A program made the translations under genes and the position numbers. Of a stretch of DNA of 15,058 bases, positions 1-7,684 are shown one piece after another. The stretch is from Gemmatimonadota bacterium (lineage in GTDB: Bacteria > Gemmatimonadota > Gemmatimonadetes > Gemmatimonadales > GWC2-71-9), in NCBI GenBank assembly GCA_029859185.1, contig JAOUDR010000015.1:1-15058 (forward strand), read 5' to 3'. A model generated the notes under the pieces. That model was not told where the DNA came from. It saw only the letters and a program-made list of their open reading frames with translations, and did no database searches. Position 1 is the stretch's first letter. Each line of letters begins with the position of its first letter.

Positions 1-72
1 TCGACGGGGGCGATCCAGCTCGTCCGAGACGAGCGGAAGGGCGTCCCGCTCGACGTCAGATCGCTGGCCTGA
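1..72 (+). CDS. C-terminal end of an upstream gene (partial, unidentified)
   Basis: Frame 1 is open from the first base to a TGA at 70-72 and gives 23 residues ending in VPLDVRSLA. Codon third positions are mostly G or C, as in the real genes nearby, and the next gene's ribosome binding site follows 24 nt later. This fits the tail of a co-directional upstream gene. The fragment is too short to assign a family, and a chance open frame of this length cannot be excluded. Confidence 0.35.
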   Translation, partial: STGAIQLVRDERKGVPLDVRSLA

Positions 73-106
73 TGCCCCGGAGCGGGCCGGCATGTTGGAG
101 GGGACG

Positions 107-808
107 ATGCGGGAAGTCGTACTGTGTGTGCTGGGGCTCGGACTCGTCGCCTGTCGCGGCGAGGTGATTGACGAGCCCGTCGACGGGAATCCGCCGGAGC
201 TCACGGCGGCGCTGCGGGTGCTCCACACGGTCGTGGGCGTCCCCGCGATCGACGTCGTGGTCGACGACAGCACCGTGGTCGCCGGACTCGTAGCCGGCAT
301 GGTGAGCCCGTTCGTCCCCATGCCGGACGGCGGGCGGGCGATCGGCTTCCGTCCGTCCGGGACGACGGCGGCGGTCTCAACGCACGTGCTCGCCCTCGCC
401 GTCGGCGACAGCCTCACGATCCTCACCATCGACTCCGCGACGGTACTCAATCCGTGGGTGCTCACGGACACGGGTGCGGTCGTGCCGCCGAACCGGAGCA
501 AGCTCAGAGCGTTGCATTTTGCCGACCTGGCGCCGGCGATCGACATCTGGCGGACCCAGCCCGATTGGGGGACGCCGATCACCTTCATGTTCCCGCACAA
601 TTTCCGCGACATCACGCCCTACACGGAGAGCGACCCGGGCGACTGGACGGTGCTGGTGAGCTCGCGCCAACGCCAGAACGGCGTCCCGGTGCTGAGGGAC
701 ACATTGCTCCTCACGGACACCATCCCGGTGCCGGCGGGCGAGTCGCGCACCGTCATCATCCTGGACCGATCCGGTGGCGGGCTCGCCTATCAAGTGATCG
801 CTCCCTAA
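107..808 (+). CDS. DUF4397-like lipoprotein with two related halves
   Basis: A 233-residue exported protein. The N-terminus is a lipoprotein signal: charged MRE, a hydrophobic stretch, and lipobox LVAC with the lipidated Cys at residue 16. The mature part is beta-rich and resembles DUF4397 proteins, which are envelope or surface beta-sandwich proteins of unknown role. The signature LR-x-LH...PAID occurs twice, near residues 37-48 and 136-147, suggesting two copies of the domain. I chose the ATG at 107 over the in-frame ATG at 92. GGAGG at 97-101 sits 5 nt before it, and the shorter form starts with a normal signal peptide. The stop codon lies inside an inverted repeat (803-835). No enzymatic residues are recognisable. 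The lipoprotein call is firm; the domain name comes from pattern resemblance. Confidence 0.75.
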   Translation: MREVVLCVLGLGLVACRGEVIDEPVDGNPPELTAALRVLHTVVGVPAIDVVVDDSTVVAGLVAGMVSPFVPMPDGGRAIGFRPSGTTAAVSTHVLALAVGDSLTILTIDSATVLNPWVLTDTGAVVPPNRSKLRALHFADLAPAIDIWRTQPDWGTPITFMFPHNFRDITPYTESDPGDWTVLVSSRQRQNGVPVLRDTLLLTDTIPVPAGESRTVIILDRSGGGLAYQVIAP

Positions 809-835
809 CGGGCGCGCGAGCGGCCTTCGTTAGGG
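803..835 (+). terminator. Terminator-like inverted repeat overlapping the stop codon
   Basis: CCCTAACG (803-810) is perfectly complementary to CGTTAGGG (828-835), with a 17-nt loop. The TAA stop of the lipoprotein gene (806-808) lies inside the left arm. No U-tract follows, so this is at best a weak or factor-assisted terminator or a 3' stability hairpin. The remaining 132 bases up to the next start hold no gene that I can see. Confidence 0.4.
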
Positions 836-967
836 TGCTGTGCTCCCGCGGGCGCTGTTCGCCCTGCAGCGGGCGGGCCCTCCCCGCCAACGACCGGTGC
901 CCGTCGTGCGTACCAGAAGTGCTCACATCACCAGCCAGTGCAGGTCTTCTCAGGGGAGGCACGACGC

Positions 968-3628
968 ATGGCCCGACGCTCAGTACCGCTGGTATCCGTC
1001 CGCGCCCGCAGAGTCCTTCACACCGCGCCGCGGCGGCGGGCCGGATGGCTCGTAGGACTGGCCCTGGTTGCGATGGTCGCGCCCCTCGGCGCGCAGGGGC
1101 CGTTGGCGGAGAAATCCGTCCCCACGGCCAACTACCGGCTCGCGGCCCGGTTCGCTCCATACAAGGTGCGCCCGTTGGTGCACAGCACATCCGTCTCGCC
1201 ACGATGGATCGAAGGGAGCGAGCGGTTCTGGTATGAATGGGAAACGTCGGCCGGGAAGTTCTTCAATCTGGTGGATCCCGCTGCCGGCACCAAACGCCAG
1301 ATCTTCGACAACGACCGCATCGCGGCGGAGTTGACGCGCATCACTAAGGATCCGTGGGACGGCCAGCACCTCCCGATCCGCCAGATCAAGTTCCTGGATG
1401 CCAACACCCTGCAGTTCGAGGTCGAGTCGTCCCAGGACGACACCACCAAGGACGCCGAGGTGGAGCGGGGCCAGCGTCAGGAGGGTGAGCAGCAGGGGCA
1501 GCAGCGGCGCCGACCGCCACGGACCAAGAAGAAGGTCTTCCACTTTCAGTACGACGTCCGGACGCAGGCGCTGCGCGAGCTGGCCGATTGGGAGGCACCA
1601 GACAACCATCCCTCGTGGGCCAACGTGTCCCCTGACGGGAACACGATCGTCTTCATGCGCAAGCACAACCTGACCCTGATGACGCGGGAGGAGTATCAGA
1701 AGATCCTCGATGCCCGCCGCGGGAAGGAAGGGGCCGCCGCCGACAGCGCCGATCAGAAGATCGAGACCGAAGAAGTCCAGCTGACGACGGACGGTGAGCA
1801 GTACTACAGCTACGGCGGGCGTGACTTCGGCGACACGGACGACGAGCGCGAGAAGAGTGAGAACTGGCGCAAGCGCGCCAACATCAGTTGGTCCAAGGAC
1901 GGGAGACGGTTTGCGCTGGTCCGCAGCGACCAGCGGAAGGTCGGTGATCTCTGGGTCATCCACTCGGTCGGCAACAAGCGACCGAAGCTGGAGACCTATA
2001 AATACGACATGCCGGGCGACACCAACGTCACGCAGCAGGAACTCCTGGTCTATGACCTCGCCGGCCGCACCATGCTGACCGTCAAGACGGAGCGTTTCAA
2101 GGACCACCGGCTCGGGACGTTCTCGCAGCGTCAGTTCATCTACCCCGACAGCGACGAGCCGCGACGAACGCTGTGGCTGGCCGACAACAGCGACCAGGTG
2201 TACTTCTGGCGGCGCAGCCGCGACCAGCACAAGGTGGATGTCTGTGTAGCAGACGCCGCCACAGGCGAGGTGACGGTGCTCATCGAGGAGCGCTTGAACA
2301 CGTACGTCGAGCACGAAGACCTCGAGCTGTTGAGTTCCGGTGACATGCTCTGGTGGTCCGAACGCGACGGCTGGGCGCACCTCTATCGCTTTGGGTCAGA
2401 TGGGACGCCGAAGGGCCGATTGACCGAAGGGGCGTTCCACGTCGAAGGGATCACCGCGGTCGACGAGACCCGGGGGATGGTGTACTTCACCGCCAATGGC
2501 CGCGAGCCGGGCGAGGACCCGTACTTGCAGCACTTCTATCGCGTCGGTCTCGATGGCCGAGGTCTGACCCTGCTGACCCCGGGCGACTTCGACCATCGCG
2601 TCGGCGGGGGCGGGGGTGGCTTCGGAGGGTTCGGTGCATCGGGGATGAGCGAGTCCAGCCGGTACGTCGTGGTGAACTACTCCCGCGTCAACACCGTTCC
2701 CGCCGCGGCGCTGTTCGACGCGACGACGGGACGCAAAATCCTCGACCTCGAAGTGGCCGACCTCTCGAAGTTGATGGGCGCCGGCTTCCAGTTTCCCGAG
2801 CCGTACACGGTGAAGGCGGCGGACGGGGTCACCGATCTCTACGGGGTCATGTACAAGCCGTTCGACTTCGACTCCACGAAGCAGTATCCCATCGTGGCCT
2901 ATGTCTACCCGGGGCCGCAGACGGAGGCGGTTGCCAAGGCGTTCTCGACCGCGCCCAACGAGGTCGGGCTTGCCCAGTTCGGCTTCATCGTGATCACGAT
3001 CGGCAACCGCGGTGGTCACCCGGCTCGGTCCAAGTGGTATCACAACTACGGGTATGGGAACCTGCGGGACTACGGGCTGGCCGACAAGAAGACCGCCATC
3101 GAGCAGTTGCGGGACCGGTACGACTGGATCGACATCGACCGGGTCGGGATCTACGGGCACTCGGGCGGCGGCTTCATGTCCACCGCGGCCATGCTCGTCT
3201 ACCCCGACTTCTTCAAGGTGGCCGTGTCGTCATCGGGCAACCACAACAACGACGTCTACAACTTGAACTGGTCGGAGAAGCACCACGGGATCAAGGAAGT
3301 AACTCGTGGGGACACCACGTCGTTCGTATATGAGATCGAGCGGAACTCCGATCTCGCCCGGAACCTCAAGGGACATCTGCTGCTCACGACCGGCGACATC
3401 GACAACAACGTGCATCCGGCCAACACCCTGCGCATGGCGGATGCGCTGATCAAGGCCAACAAGCGGTTCGACTTCTTCATGTTCACCGGCCAGCGGCACG
3501 GGTACGCGAGCATGAGCGACTACTGGTTCTGGCTCCGCTCCGAGTACTTCGTGCGGCACCTGCTGGGTGACCAGCGGTGGGATGCCAACATCGCCGAGCT
3601 GAATCTGGAGCGGGAGCAGACGCGGTAG
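968..3628 (+). CDS. Secreted S9 family peptidase (DPP-IV-like, prolyl oligopeptidase fold)
   Basis: An 886-residue serine peptidase. Residues 1-42 form a long signal peptide: arginine-rich n-region, hydrophobic WLVGLALVAMVAPL, likely cleavage near GAQ. Residues about 55-600 fit a DPP-IV N-terminal beta-propeller (SERDGWAHLY at 464-473). Residues about 610-870 are the alpha/beta-hydrolase domain. The triad is visible: Ser732 in GHSGGG, Asp812 in GDIDNNVH, His844 in GQRHGY. Known family members release short N-terminal peptides from oligopeptides in the periplasm. The propeller carries a charged Gln/Arg/Lys-rich insert (about 153-189) and a glycine-rich loop (546-558). The nucleophile motif is GHSGGG, not the GWSYGG of classical DPP-IV, and no clear YEEE motif is present, so true dipeptidyl specificity is doubtful. 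The ATG at 968 is preferred because GGGGAGG (953-959) lies 8 nt upstream; an in-frame GTG at 938 lacks such a site. The gene is convergent with the kinase gene. Confidence 0.93.
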   Translation: MARRSVPLVSVRARRVLHTAPRRRAGWLVGLALVAMVAPLGAQGPLAEKSVPTANYRLAARFAPYKVRPLVHSTSVSPRWIEGSERFWYEWETSAGKFFNLVDPAAGTKRQIFDNDRIAAELTRITKDPWDGQHLPIRQIKFLDANTLQFEVESSQDDTTKDAEVERGQRQEGEQQGQQRRRPPRTKKKVFHFQYDVRTQALRELADWEAPDNHPSWANVSPDGNTIVFMRKHNLTLMTREEYQKILDARRGKEGAAADSADQKIETEEVQLTTDGEQYYSYGGRDFGDTDDEREKSENWRKRANISWSKDGRRFALVRSDQRKVGDLWVIHSVGNKRPKLETYKYDMPGDTNVTQQELLVYDLAGRTMLTVKTERFKDHRLGTFSQRQFIYPDSDEPRRTLWLADNSDQVYFWRRSRDQHKVDVCVADAATGEVTVLIEERLNTYVEHEDLELLSSGDMLWWSERDGWAHLYRFGSDGTPKGRLTEGAFHVEGITAVDETRGMVYFTANGREPGEDPYLQHFYRVGLDGRGLTLLTPGDFDHRVGGGGGGFGGFGASGMSESSRYVVVNYSRVNTVPAAALFDATTGRKILDLEVADLSKLMGAGFQFPEPYTVKAADGVTDLYGVMYKPFDFDSTKQYPIVAYVYPGPQTEAVAKAFSTAPNEVGLAQFGFIVITIGNRGGHPARSKWYHNYGYGNLRDYGLADKKTAIEQLRDRYDWIDIDRVGIYGHSGGGFMSTAAMLVYPDFFKVAVSSSGNHNNDVYNLNWSEKHHGIKEVTRGDTTSFVYEIERNSDLARNLKGHLLLTTGDIDNNVHPANTLRMADALIKANKRFDFFMFTGQRHGYASMSDYWFWLRSEYFVRHLLGDQRWDANIAELNLEREQTR

Positions 3629-3714
3629 CGCGGCCCGGGCGACGACGGGCGATGGGGGGTGACGAGCGCGCCTCCCGTCGCTCGCGTCGTGTCGGCCGGG
3701 ACCGGCTCCGCGGC
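3629..3714. terminator. Convergent gap with GC-rich inverted repeats
   Basis: This 86-base gap separates two convergent genes. CGAGCG (3663-3668) pairs with CGCTCG (3679-3684) over a 10-nt loop. A second short inverted repeat, GCCGG...CCGGC, lies at 3695-3706. The 10-mer CGGCTCCGCG occurs at 3703-3712 and again at 3719-3728, the second copy inside the kinase gene's 3' end. A bidirectional, U-tract-free termination region is plausible from position, but the stems are short. Confidence 0.3.
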
Positions 3715-6153
3715 TCAGCGGCTCCGCGCGTGCGGGTTGCGCGCGACCCTGGGCCACACCGCGTCGGTCAGGGCCCGGAGTTGTCTGGCCGTGACGGGAT
3801 CGGCCCGCAGTCCGTCAAAGATGGCGCTCTCCAGCACGCGCCGATCCACGCCCATGGGCGACCGCGCGAAGGCGTACGCGAGCCACCGAATGGCCCGCAC
3901 GTGATCGCCCGTCCACGCGTAGTACGATGCGAGCCCGTCGGCCCGGATGATGTCCGTGTACGTCGTGTCGCCCAGCGTCCCCGTTTCGACTGCGTGGGCA
4001 ATCGAGTCCGTGATGGCCACCGCCTCTGCCTCCCGGCCGGCCGCATGGAGGCACATGGCGCGGATCGCTGCGTGGGGGCCGAACGCAATCGCGAGACACT
4101 CGTCCAGACGCCCGGCCAAGAGGAGCGCCCGGCCTTCGACCGCGCGTGACTCGACCAGCGCCGGTTCGAGTTCGGTGGCGCGCCGGGCGGTCCGGATCGC
4201 GAGGTCGTAGTCACGGAGCGGTAACGCCTGGATGGCGATACCGAGCTGGACGGAGGGGACGAGCGGGCTCAGCTCGGCAGCGAGCCTGGCGTTGGCCATC
4301 GCCTCCTCGACCTTGCCCTCCCAATACAGGACGGCCGCCGACCACGCCCGCGCCTGACTGGCATTCGGTGTCAACTCGAGGACCCGGGCGAAATCGCGGG
4401 CCGCGCGATCCGTAGGGCCGTAGGCGCGGCTCGTGACATAGGCGCGGGCACTGAAGGCCGCCGCGAACATCGGATCCTGCGCGATGGCGCGGTTGGCCGC
4501 GGCGAGCGCGAGTGCCGCGGCATCATAGCCGTCGAGGCCGATCTCGTACCGATAGAACAACGCGAGCATGTACGCGGTCGAGAGACCTTCGTTGGCGGCC
4601 GCGTAGTTGGAATCCACCGACACCGCTTCGAGGAAGTGGTCAATGGCGTGCCGGATGGCCACGGGCGTTCGGCTTTCGAGCAGGTGCTTCCCCAGGAGAT
4701 AGGCCTCGGAGCCGGGTCCCTCGAGACTGGCGATGCGGGTTGGATCAGCGGAGAGTCCGGTCCCCCGCGCCACCAACTCGACCAGGCGGCGCACCAGCCC
4801 CCCTTCGATGCCCGCCGCATCGACCTGTCCCACCACCCACGACTCACTATCCAGGATCTCATCGGTCCCGCCGACCAGGAGTTCCGCGTCAAGGCGCACG
4901 GTATTGCCCACCTGGCGGAGCGTACTCGCCAGCACGAGCCGCGCCCCTAGGCGCTCCACGACCTGCCGCGGCCCCAGCGACGCCGGCAGGCGGCGGATTG
5001 ATGCATACGCGGGCACCTTCAGGTCCGGCACGCGATGCAGGGAGGCGATAACCTCGTAGGTCATGGCATCGGCCAGCGCTGACAGTGCGGAATCGGTCGT
5101 GAGGTTCTCGACCGGCAGCACGACGAGTGAGTCGGCGTAGCCGGGTGGGGCGGCCGCAAGCGAGCGCGGCATTGGTGCCTCCGACCGCCCGAAGAGCAGG
5201 ATCCCGACCACGGCGACCAGCGCGAGAATGGCGAGTCGCGAGACGATCGTGTACCGGCGCCACCCGCGGGCTGGGATCGTGGAGCGCTCGCCGCTCGTCA
5301 TGCCCGCACGTTGCTCGTCGAGGGCCGCGGCAAACGCCCCGGCCGACGGAAACCGATCGTCCGGGGCCTTGGCGAGCGCCCGCTCGACGGCTGCGGCCAC
5401 GGGGACCGGTAGGCCGCTCACGCGCCCGACCAGGGACGGAGGGGCCGCGCGTATCTGCTGCTGCATCACCCGGTCCCACGGACCCTCGCCGAACGGGGGC
5501 TCGCCGGCCAGCATGTGGTAGAGCACGCAGCCCAGGCCGTAGATGTCGGTACCGGGGCCCACCTCGCCGACACCGGCAGCCTGTTCCGGACTCATGTATG
5601 CCGGGGTGCCAAGAGTCAGACCGTCCGCCGTGATTTCGTCTTCCCGCGCGGCGCGGAAGGCCCGCGCAACCCCGAAGTCCGCCACGAGCGCGAAGTCGGC
5701 GTGGAGCAGGATGTTTTCGGGCTTGATATCGCGGTGGACGATGTCCCGCCGATGGGCGTACTCGAGCGCCTGCGCGATCTCGACCGCCACGCGCAGCGCC
5801 GTGGAGATCGGCAGGCGGCCTTCGCGCCGGATGCGCTCGGCAAGGCTCTCTCCAGCCACGTACGGCATCACGAAATACAGCAGACCGCCGGCGTCCCCCG
5901 CCGCGAAGATGGGCACGATGTGCGGATGGGTGAGGTTGGAGACGAAGTCGATCTCGCGCAGGAACCGCTCGCGGCCGATACCCACCGTGATGATGGGGTC
6001 GAGCACCTTGATGGCAACCTGACGGCTTGGATGGCGCTCGCGCGCGAGGTACACGACGGCCATACCTCCCCGCCCCAGCTCGTGCTCGAGCGTGTAGCGC
6101 TCGGGGAGCCCGGCCTGCAGCCGGGCGGCGACGTCGTCGTAGAGGCCGCTCAT
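3715..6153 (-). CDS. Transmembrane Ser/Thr protein kinase with TolB/FlgO-like and TPR-type C-terminus
   Basis: An 812-residue Hanks-type kinase (PknB-like). The kinase domain covers about 20-280 with all key parts: glycine loop GRGGMAVVY (27-35), Lys49 in VAIK, Glu67 in the C helix, catalytic loop HRDIKPEN (140-147), DFG (159-161), TPAYMSPE (183-190). It should therefore be active on Ser/Thr of cytoplasmic targets. A single membrane helix lies at about 305-321. Beyond it, residues about 341-460 start with SLVVLPVENLTTDSALSALA, the pattern of TolB/FlgO-like segments that often precede repeats in such proteins. Residues about 480-760 are helical TPR-like repeats. If the helix inserts once, kinase and repeat regions lie on opposite sides of the membrane, suggesting a receptor-like sensor. 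The start has no good SD, but the roughly 20 residues before the glycine loop match usual family length. It follows the beta-barrel gene on the same strand after a structured 110-nt gap. Confidence 0.93.
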   Translation of the reverse strand: MSGLYDDVAARLQAGLPERYTLEHELGRGGMAVVYLARERHPSRQVAIKVLDPIITVGIGRERFLREIDFVSNLTHPHIVPIFAAGDAGGLLYFVMPYVAGESLAERIRREGRLPISTALRVAVEIAQALEYAHRRDIVHRDIKPENILLHADFALVADFGVARAFRAAREDEITADGLTLGTPAYMSPEQAAGVGEVGPGTDIYGLGCVLYHMLAGEPPFGEGPWDRVMQQQIRAAPPSLVGRVSGLPVPVAAAVERALAKAPDDRFPSAGAFAAALDEQRAGMTSGERSTIPARGWRRYTIVSRLAILALVAVVGILLFGRSEAPMPRSLAAAPPGYADSLVVLPVENLTTDSALSALADAMTYEVIASLHRVPDLKVPAYASIRRLPASLGPRQVVERLGARLVLASTLRQVGNTVRLDAELLVGGTDEILDSESWVVGQVDAAGIEGGLVRRLVELVARGTGLSADPTRIASLEGPGSEAYLLGKHLLESRTPVAIRHAIDHFLEAVSVDSNYAAANEGLSTAYMLALFYRYEIGLDGYDAAALALAAANRAIAQDPMFAAAFSARAYVTSRAYGPTDRAARDFARVLELTPNASQARAWSAAVLYWEGKVEEAMANARLAAELSPLVPSVQLGIAIQALPLRDYDLAIRTARRATELEPALVESRAVEGRALLLAGRLDECLAIAFGPHAAIRAMCLHAAGREAEAVAITDSIAHAVETGTLGDTTYTDIIRADGLASYYAWTGDHVRAIRWLAYAFARSPMGVDRRVLESAIFDGLRADPVTARQLRALTDAVWPRVARNPHARSR

Positions 6154-6168
6154 GATGCGGGCAAAGGT

Positions 6169-6186
6169 GCGCCCCGCTCAGGGCGC
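6169..6186 (-). promoter_or_regulatory. Hairpin just upstream of the kinase start codon
   Basis: GCGCCC (6169-6174) and GGGCGC (6181-6186) form a perfect 6-bp stem with a 6-nt loop. In the transcript it ends 15 nt before the kinase ATG at 6153, where no Shine-Dalgarno sequence is visible. It could affect translation initiation; no function is shown. Confidence 0.35.
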
Positions 6187-6210
6187 GGGCAAGCGTGGAA
6201 CGGTCGGACA

Positions 6211-6235
6211 GGGGGGGCGGCCCGGCCGCCCCCCC
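6211..6235 (-). terminator. Very GC-rich stem-loop between the beta-barrel and kinase genes
   Basis: GGGGGGGCGG (6211-6220) and CCGCCCCCCC (6226-6235) form a perfect 10-bp all-GC stem with a 5-nt loop CCCGG. It lies 28 nt downstream of the stop of the 6264-6842 gene. There is no U-tract on either strand. It could partially terminate or stabilise the upstream message, so the kinase may be expressed at a lower level or from its own promoter. Confidence 0.5.
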
Positions 6236-6263
6236 CGGGGCCGGCCGGACCAATGCGGTGGGA

Positions 6264-6842
6264 CTACCGCCCGATGGGCGTCCCGAAGATCATGCGAAAC
6301 TGCCACGGGCGGACCCGCCCACCAACCGCGAAGGCGTCAGACAGGGGAGCGCCGTAGCGGGCATCCACACCTAGGAACTTCCCGCCTGAGAGTTCCTTGG
6401 CGAAGGCCAGCCCGACGGGAAGTGACCAGACGGTACCCTTCGCGAGGTCGCAGGCCAGAGTCGTCGTTCCCGGGGTCTTGCATCCGAGCTTGAAGCCGAT
6501 CCCGACCCCGCCATACAATCGGAACATCATGTCGCGCCCACCGATCGGGACCAGCGCACCGATCAAGATCGGCACATCGATGTAGTCCAGGCGGAGTCCT
6601 TCGCCACCCGCCTGCATCCACGACGGCCCGATCTCGACGAAGCTGTAGTCGAACGTGACGGTGCCCGCGATCAAACCCGCCGTGCCGCCCCATCGGGACG
6701 ATCCGTTGACTCCGCCGCCCGAGACGTCACTGAGCGTGGCACCACCCGTGAGGCCGACGTAGCGCTCCGCCACCTGGCCCTGTGCGGACGCAAGGGGGGT
6801 GGCCAGCATCACGGCCACGAAGAGACGGCGCGGGGCGGTCAT
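6264..6842 (-). CDS. Small outer-membrane beta-barrel-like protein
   Basis: A 192-residue exported protein. The signal peptide is MTAPRRLFVAVMLATPLASA, with cleavage likely after Ala20. The mature part alternates short beta-strands and glycine-rich turns (YVGLTGGATLSDVSGG near the N-terminus, LYGGVGIGFKLGC, a last strand ending WQFRMIFGTPIGR). This resembles small outer-membrane beta-barrel domains (OmpA/OmpX-like, PF13568 type). Such proteins sit in the outer membrane with poorly known roles. Two cysteines in the region KLGC...LAC could form a disulfide. The start at 6842 is chosen because AGGAG lies 7 nt upstream and a signal peptide follows directly; the longer frame back to 6902 adds an implausible charged leader. 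It is co-directional with the downstream kinase gene and divergent from the lipoprotein gene at 7039. Confidence 0.75.
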   Translation of the reverse strand: MTAPRRLFVAVMLATPLASAQGQVAERYVGLTGGATLSDVSGGGVNGSSRWGGTAGLIAGTVTFDYSFVEIGPSWMQAGGEGLRLDYIDVPILIGALVPIGGRDMMFRLYGGVGIGFKLGCKTPGTTTLACDLAKGTVWSLPVGLAFAKELSGGKFLGVDARYGAPLSDAFAVGGRVRPWQFRMIFGTPIGR

Positions 6843-6892
6843 GGCGCAACTCCTGATTGACGGACGGTCCAGGTCCCGCGTGAGCCTCGGCA

Positions 6893-6922
6893 TGGATAGC
6901 AACCCGCCACCAAGGCGCGCAA
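6893..6922 (-). promoter_or_regulatory. Candidate promoter for the beta-barrel gene
   Basis: On the minus strand, TTGCGC (6922 to 6917) is followed after 18 nt by TATCCA (6898 to 6893). This would start a transcript about 45 nt before the ATG at 6842. The match to the sigma-70 consensus is partial. Confidence 0.35.
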
Positions 6923-6925
6923 GAT

Positions 6926-6940
6926 GGCCGTCCGACGGCC
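6926..6940. repeat. Small perfect inverted repeat between divergent genes
   Basis: GGCCGT (6926-6931) and ACGGCC (6935-6940) flank a 3-nt centre. It lies just upstream of the candidate promoters of both divergent genes, a position where an operator could sit. Nothing else supports a regulator binding here. Confidence 0.3.
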
Positions 6941-6944
6941 CCGC

Positions 6945-6972
6945 TTGGGAATCCCCGCCGAGTCGTTAGCAT
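6945..6972 (+). promoter_or_regulatory. Candidate promoter for the 7039 lipoprotein gene
   Basis: TTGGGA (6945-6950) and TAGCAT (6967-6972), 16 nt apart, each match four of six sigma-70 consensus bases. They are placed about 65 nt before the start codon at 7039. This is a weak candidate, seen only by pattern. Confidence 0.3.
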
Positions 6973-7038
6973 TCCGGCGGCGCTCCGGCCCGACTCCGGT
7001 CCGGCGCTGCCGCTTGTCTCGGACAGTTGGAGGATGGG

Positions 7039-7629
7039 ATGAAGGTCCTACGCATGATGACGGTGCTGGTGGGGACGGTGGCGCTGGGTGCCTGCGCGGC
7101 CTCCCAGCAGCAGGCGGATGCAGCCCTGAAGGAGGCGGAGAGTGCCATCACCGCGCAGCACGCGGACGCCATGCGGTTCGCACCGGACGCGTTCAATGCG
7201 GTGATGGAGACCTATGGCGCGGCCCGCACCGCCTACGAGGCGGAAGACTGGCCGACGGTGGTTGCGAAGGCGCAGGAGGCCGCGGCCCAGGCCCGACAGA
7301 TGGCCCCAACCATCACCGAAGGAAAGGCCCAGGCGGCGGCCAAGTGGCCGATGATGCAGGACAGCGTGCGCGCCATGCTCACCGCCCTGGGGGCGCGGTT
7401 GGATGAAGTGACGCGAGCGCGCAGGTACCCACAGGGAATGACGGCGGCCGACGTGCGCGACGCGCGTGCGCAGGTGGACTCGTTGACGGTGGGTTTGGCG
7501 AAGGCGGTGACCGCCTTCGACCAGGGAGATCTGTCCAACGCCATGCATGCCGCCGAGCGCATCCGGATGCAGGCGGGAACGCTGATGGGGGCGGTCGGCC
7601 TCCGGCCTGCGAACCCGCACGGCATGTAG
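7039..7629 (+). CDS. Helical lipoprotein, DUF4398-like
   Basis: A 196-residue lipoprotein. The signal peptide MKVLRMMTVLVGTVALGAC has lipobox LGAC with Cys19. After it the protein is almost wholly alpha-helical and alanine-rich. Heptad-like spacing is visible in ALKEAESAITAQHADA and again in AAERIRMQAG, resembling the DUF4398 helical-repeat lipoproteins of the envelope, whose function is not established. Near the middle a WPTVVAKAQEAAAQARQ helix continues the pattern. I chose the ATG at 7039 because GGAGG (7029-7033) is 5 nt upstream; a TTG at 7027 in the same frame overlaps that site. The gene converges with the minus-strand cassette ending at 7684. The lipoprotein call is firm; the domain call is by resemblance. 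Confidence 0.75.
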   Translation: MKVLRMMTVLVGTVALGACAASQQQADAALKEAESAITAQHADAMRFAPDAFNAVMETYGAARTAYEAEDWPTVVAKAQEAAAQARQMAPTITEGKAQAAAKWPMMQDSVRAMLTALGARLDEVTRARRYPQGMTAADVRDARAQVDSLTVGLAKAVTAFDQGDLSNAMHAAERIRMQAGTLMGAVGLRPANPHGM

Positions 7630-7633
7630 AGCC

Positions 7634-7684
7634 GGCGCTACGCTCGTCCGGCGCCCCGTCGTCTACCTGGCGGAACGACGTCGT
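7634..7684. terminator. Inverted repeats in the convergent gap
   Basis: GGCGC (7634-7638) pairs with GCGCC (7651-7655) over 12 nt. CGTCGT (7657-7662) pairs with ACGACG (7675-7680) over 12 nt, and the second arm is part of the palindrome ACGACGTCGT (7675-7684). The position between convergent genes suits a bidirectional terminator, but there is no U-tract. Confidence 0.3.

Noticed and set aside
938..967. Upstream GTG start for the S9 peptidase
   Set aside because: The ribosome binding site GGGGAGG lies downstream of this GTG and correctly spaced for the ATG at 968.
980..2380. 466-codon minus-strand open frame inside the S9 gene
   Set aside because: It is fully antisense to a well-supported peptidase gene, with composition typical of mirrored codons. 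No start signal is visible.
4889..6253. 454-codon minus-strand frame overlapping the kinase
   Set aside because: It is the kinase gene read one base out of frame (runs of Arg/Ala/Pro/Gly), with no recognisable domain.
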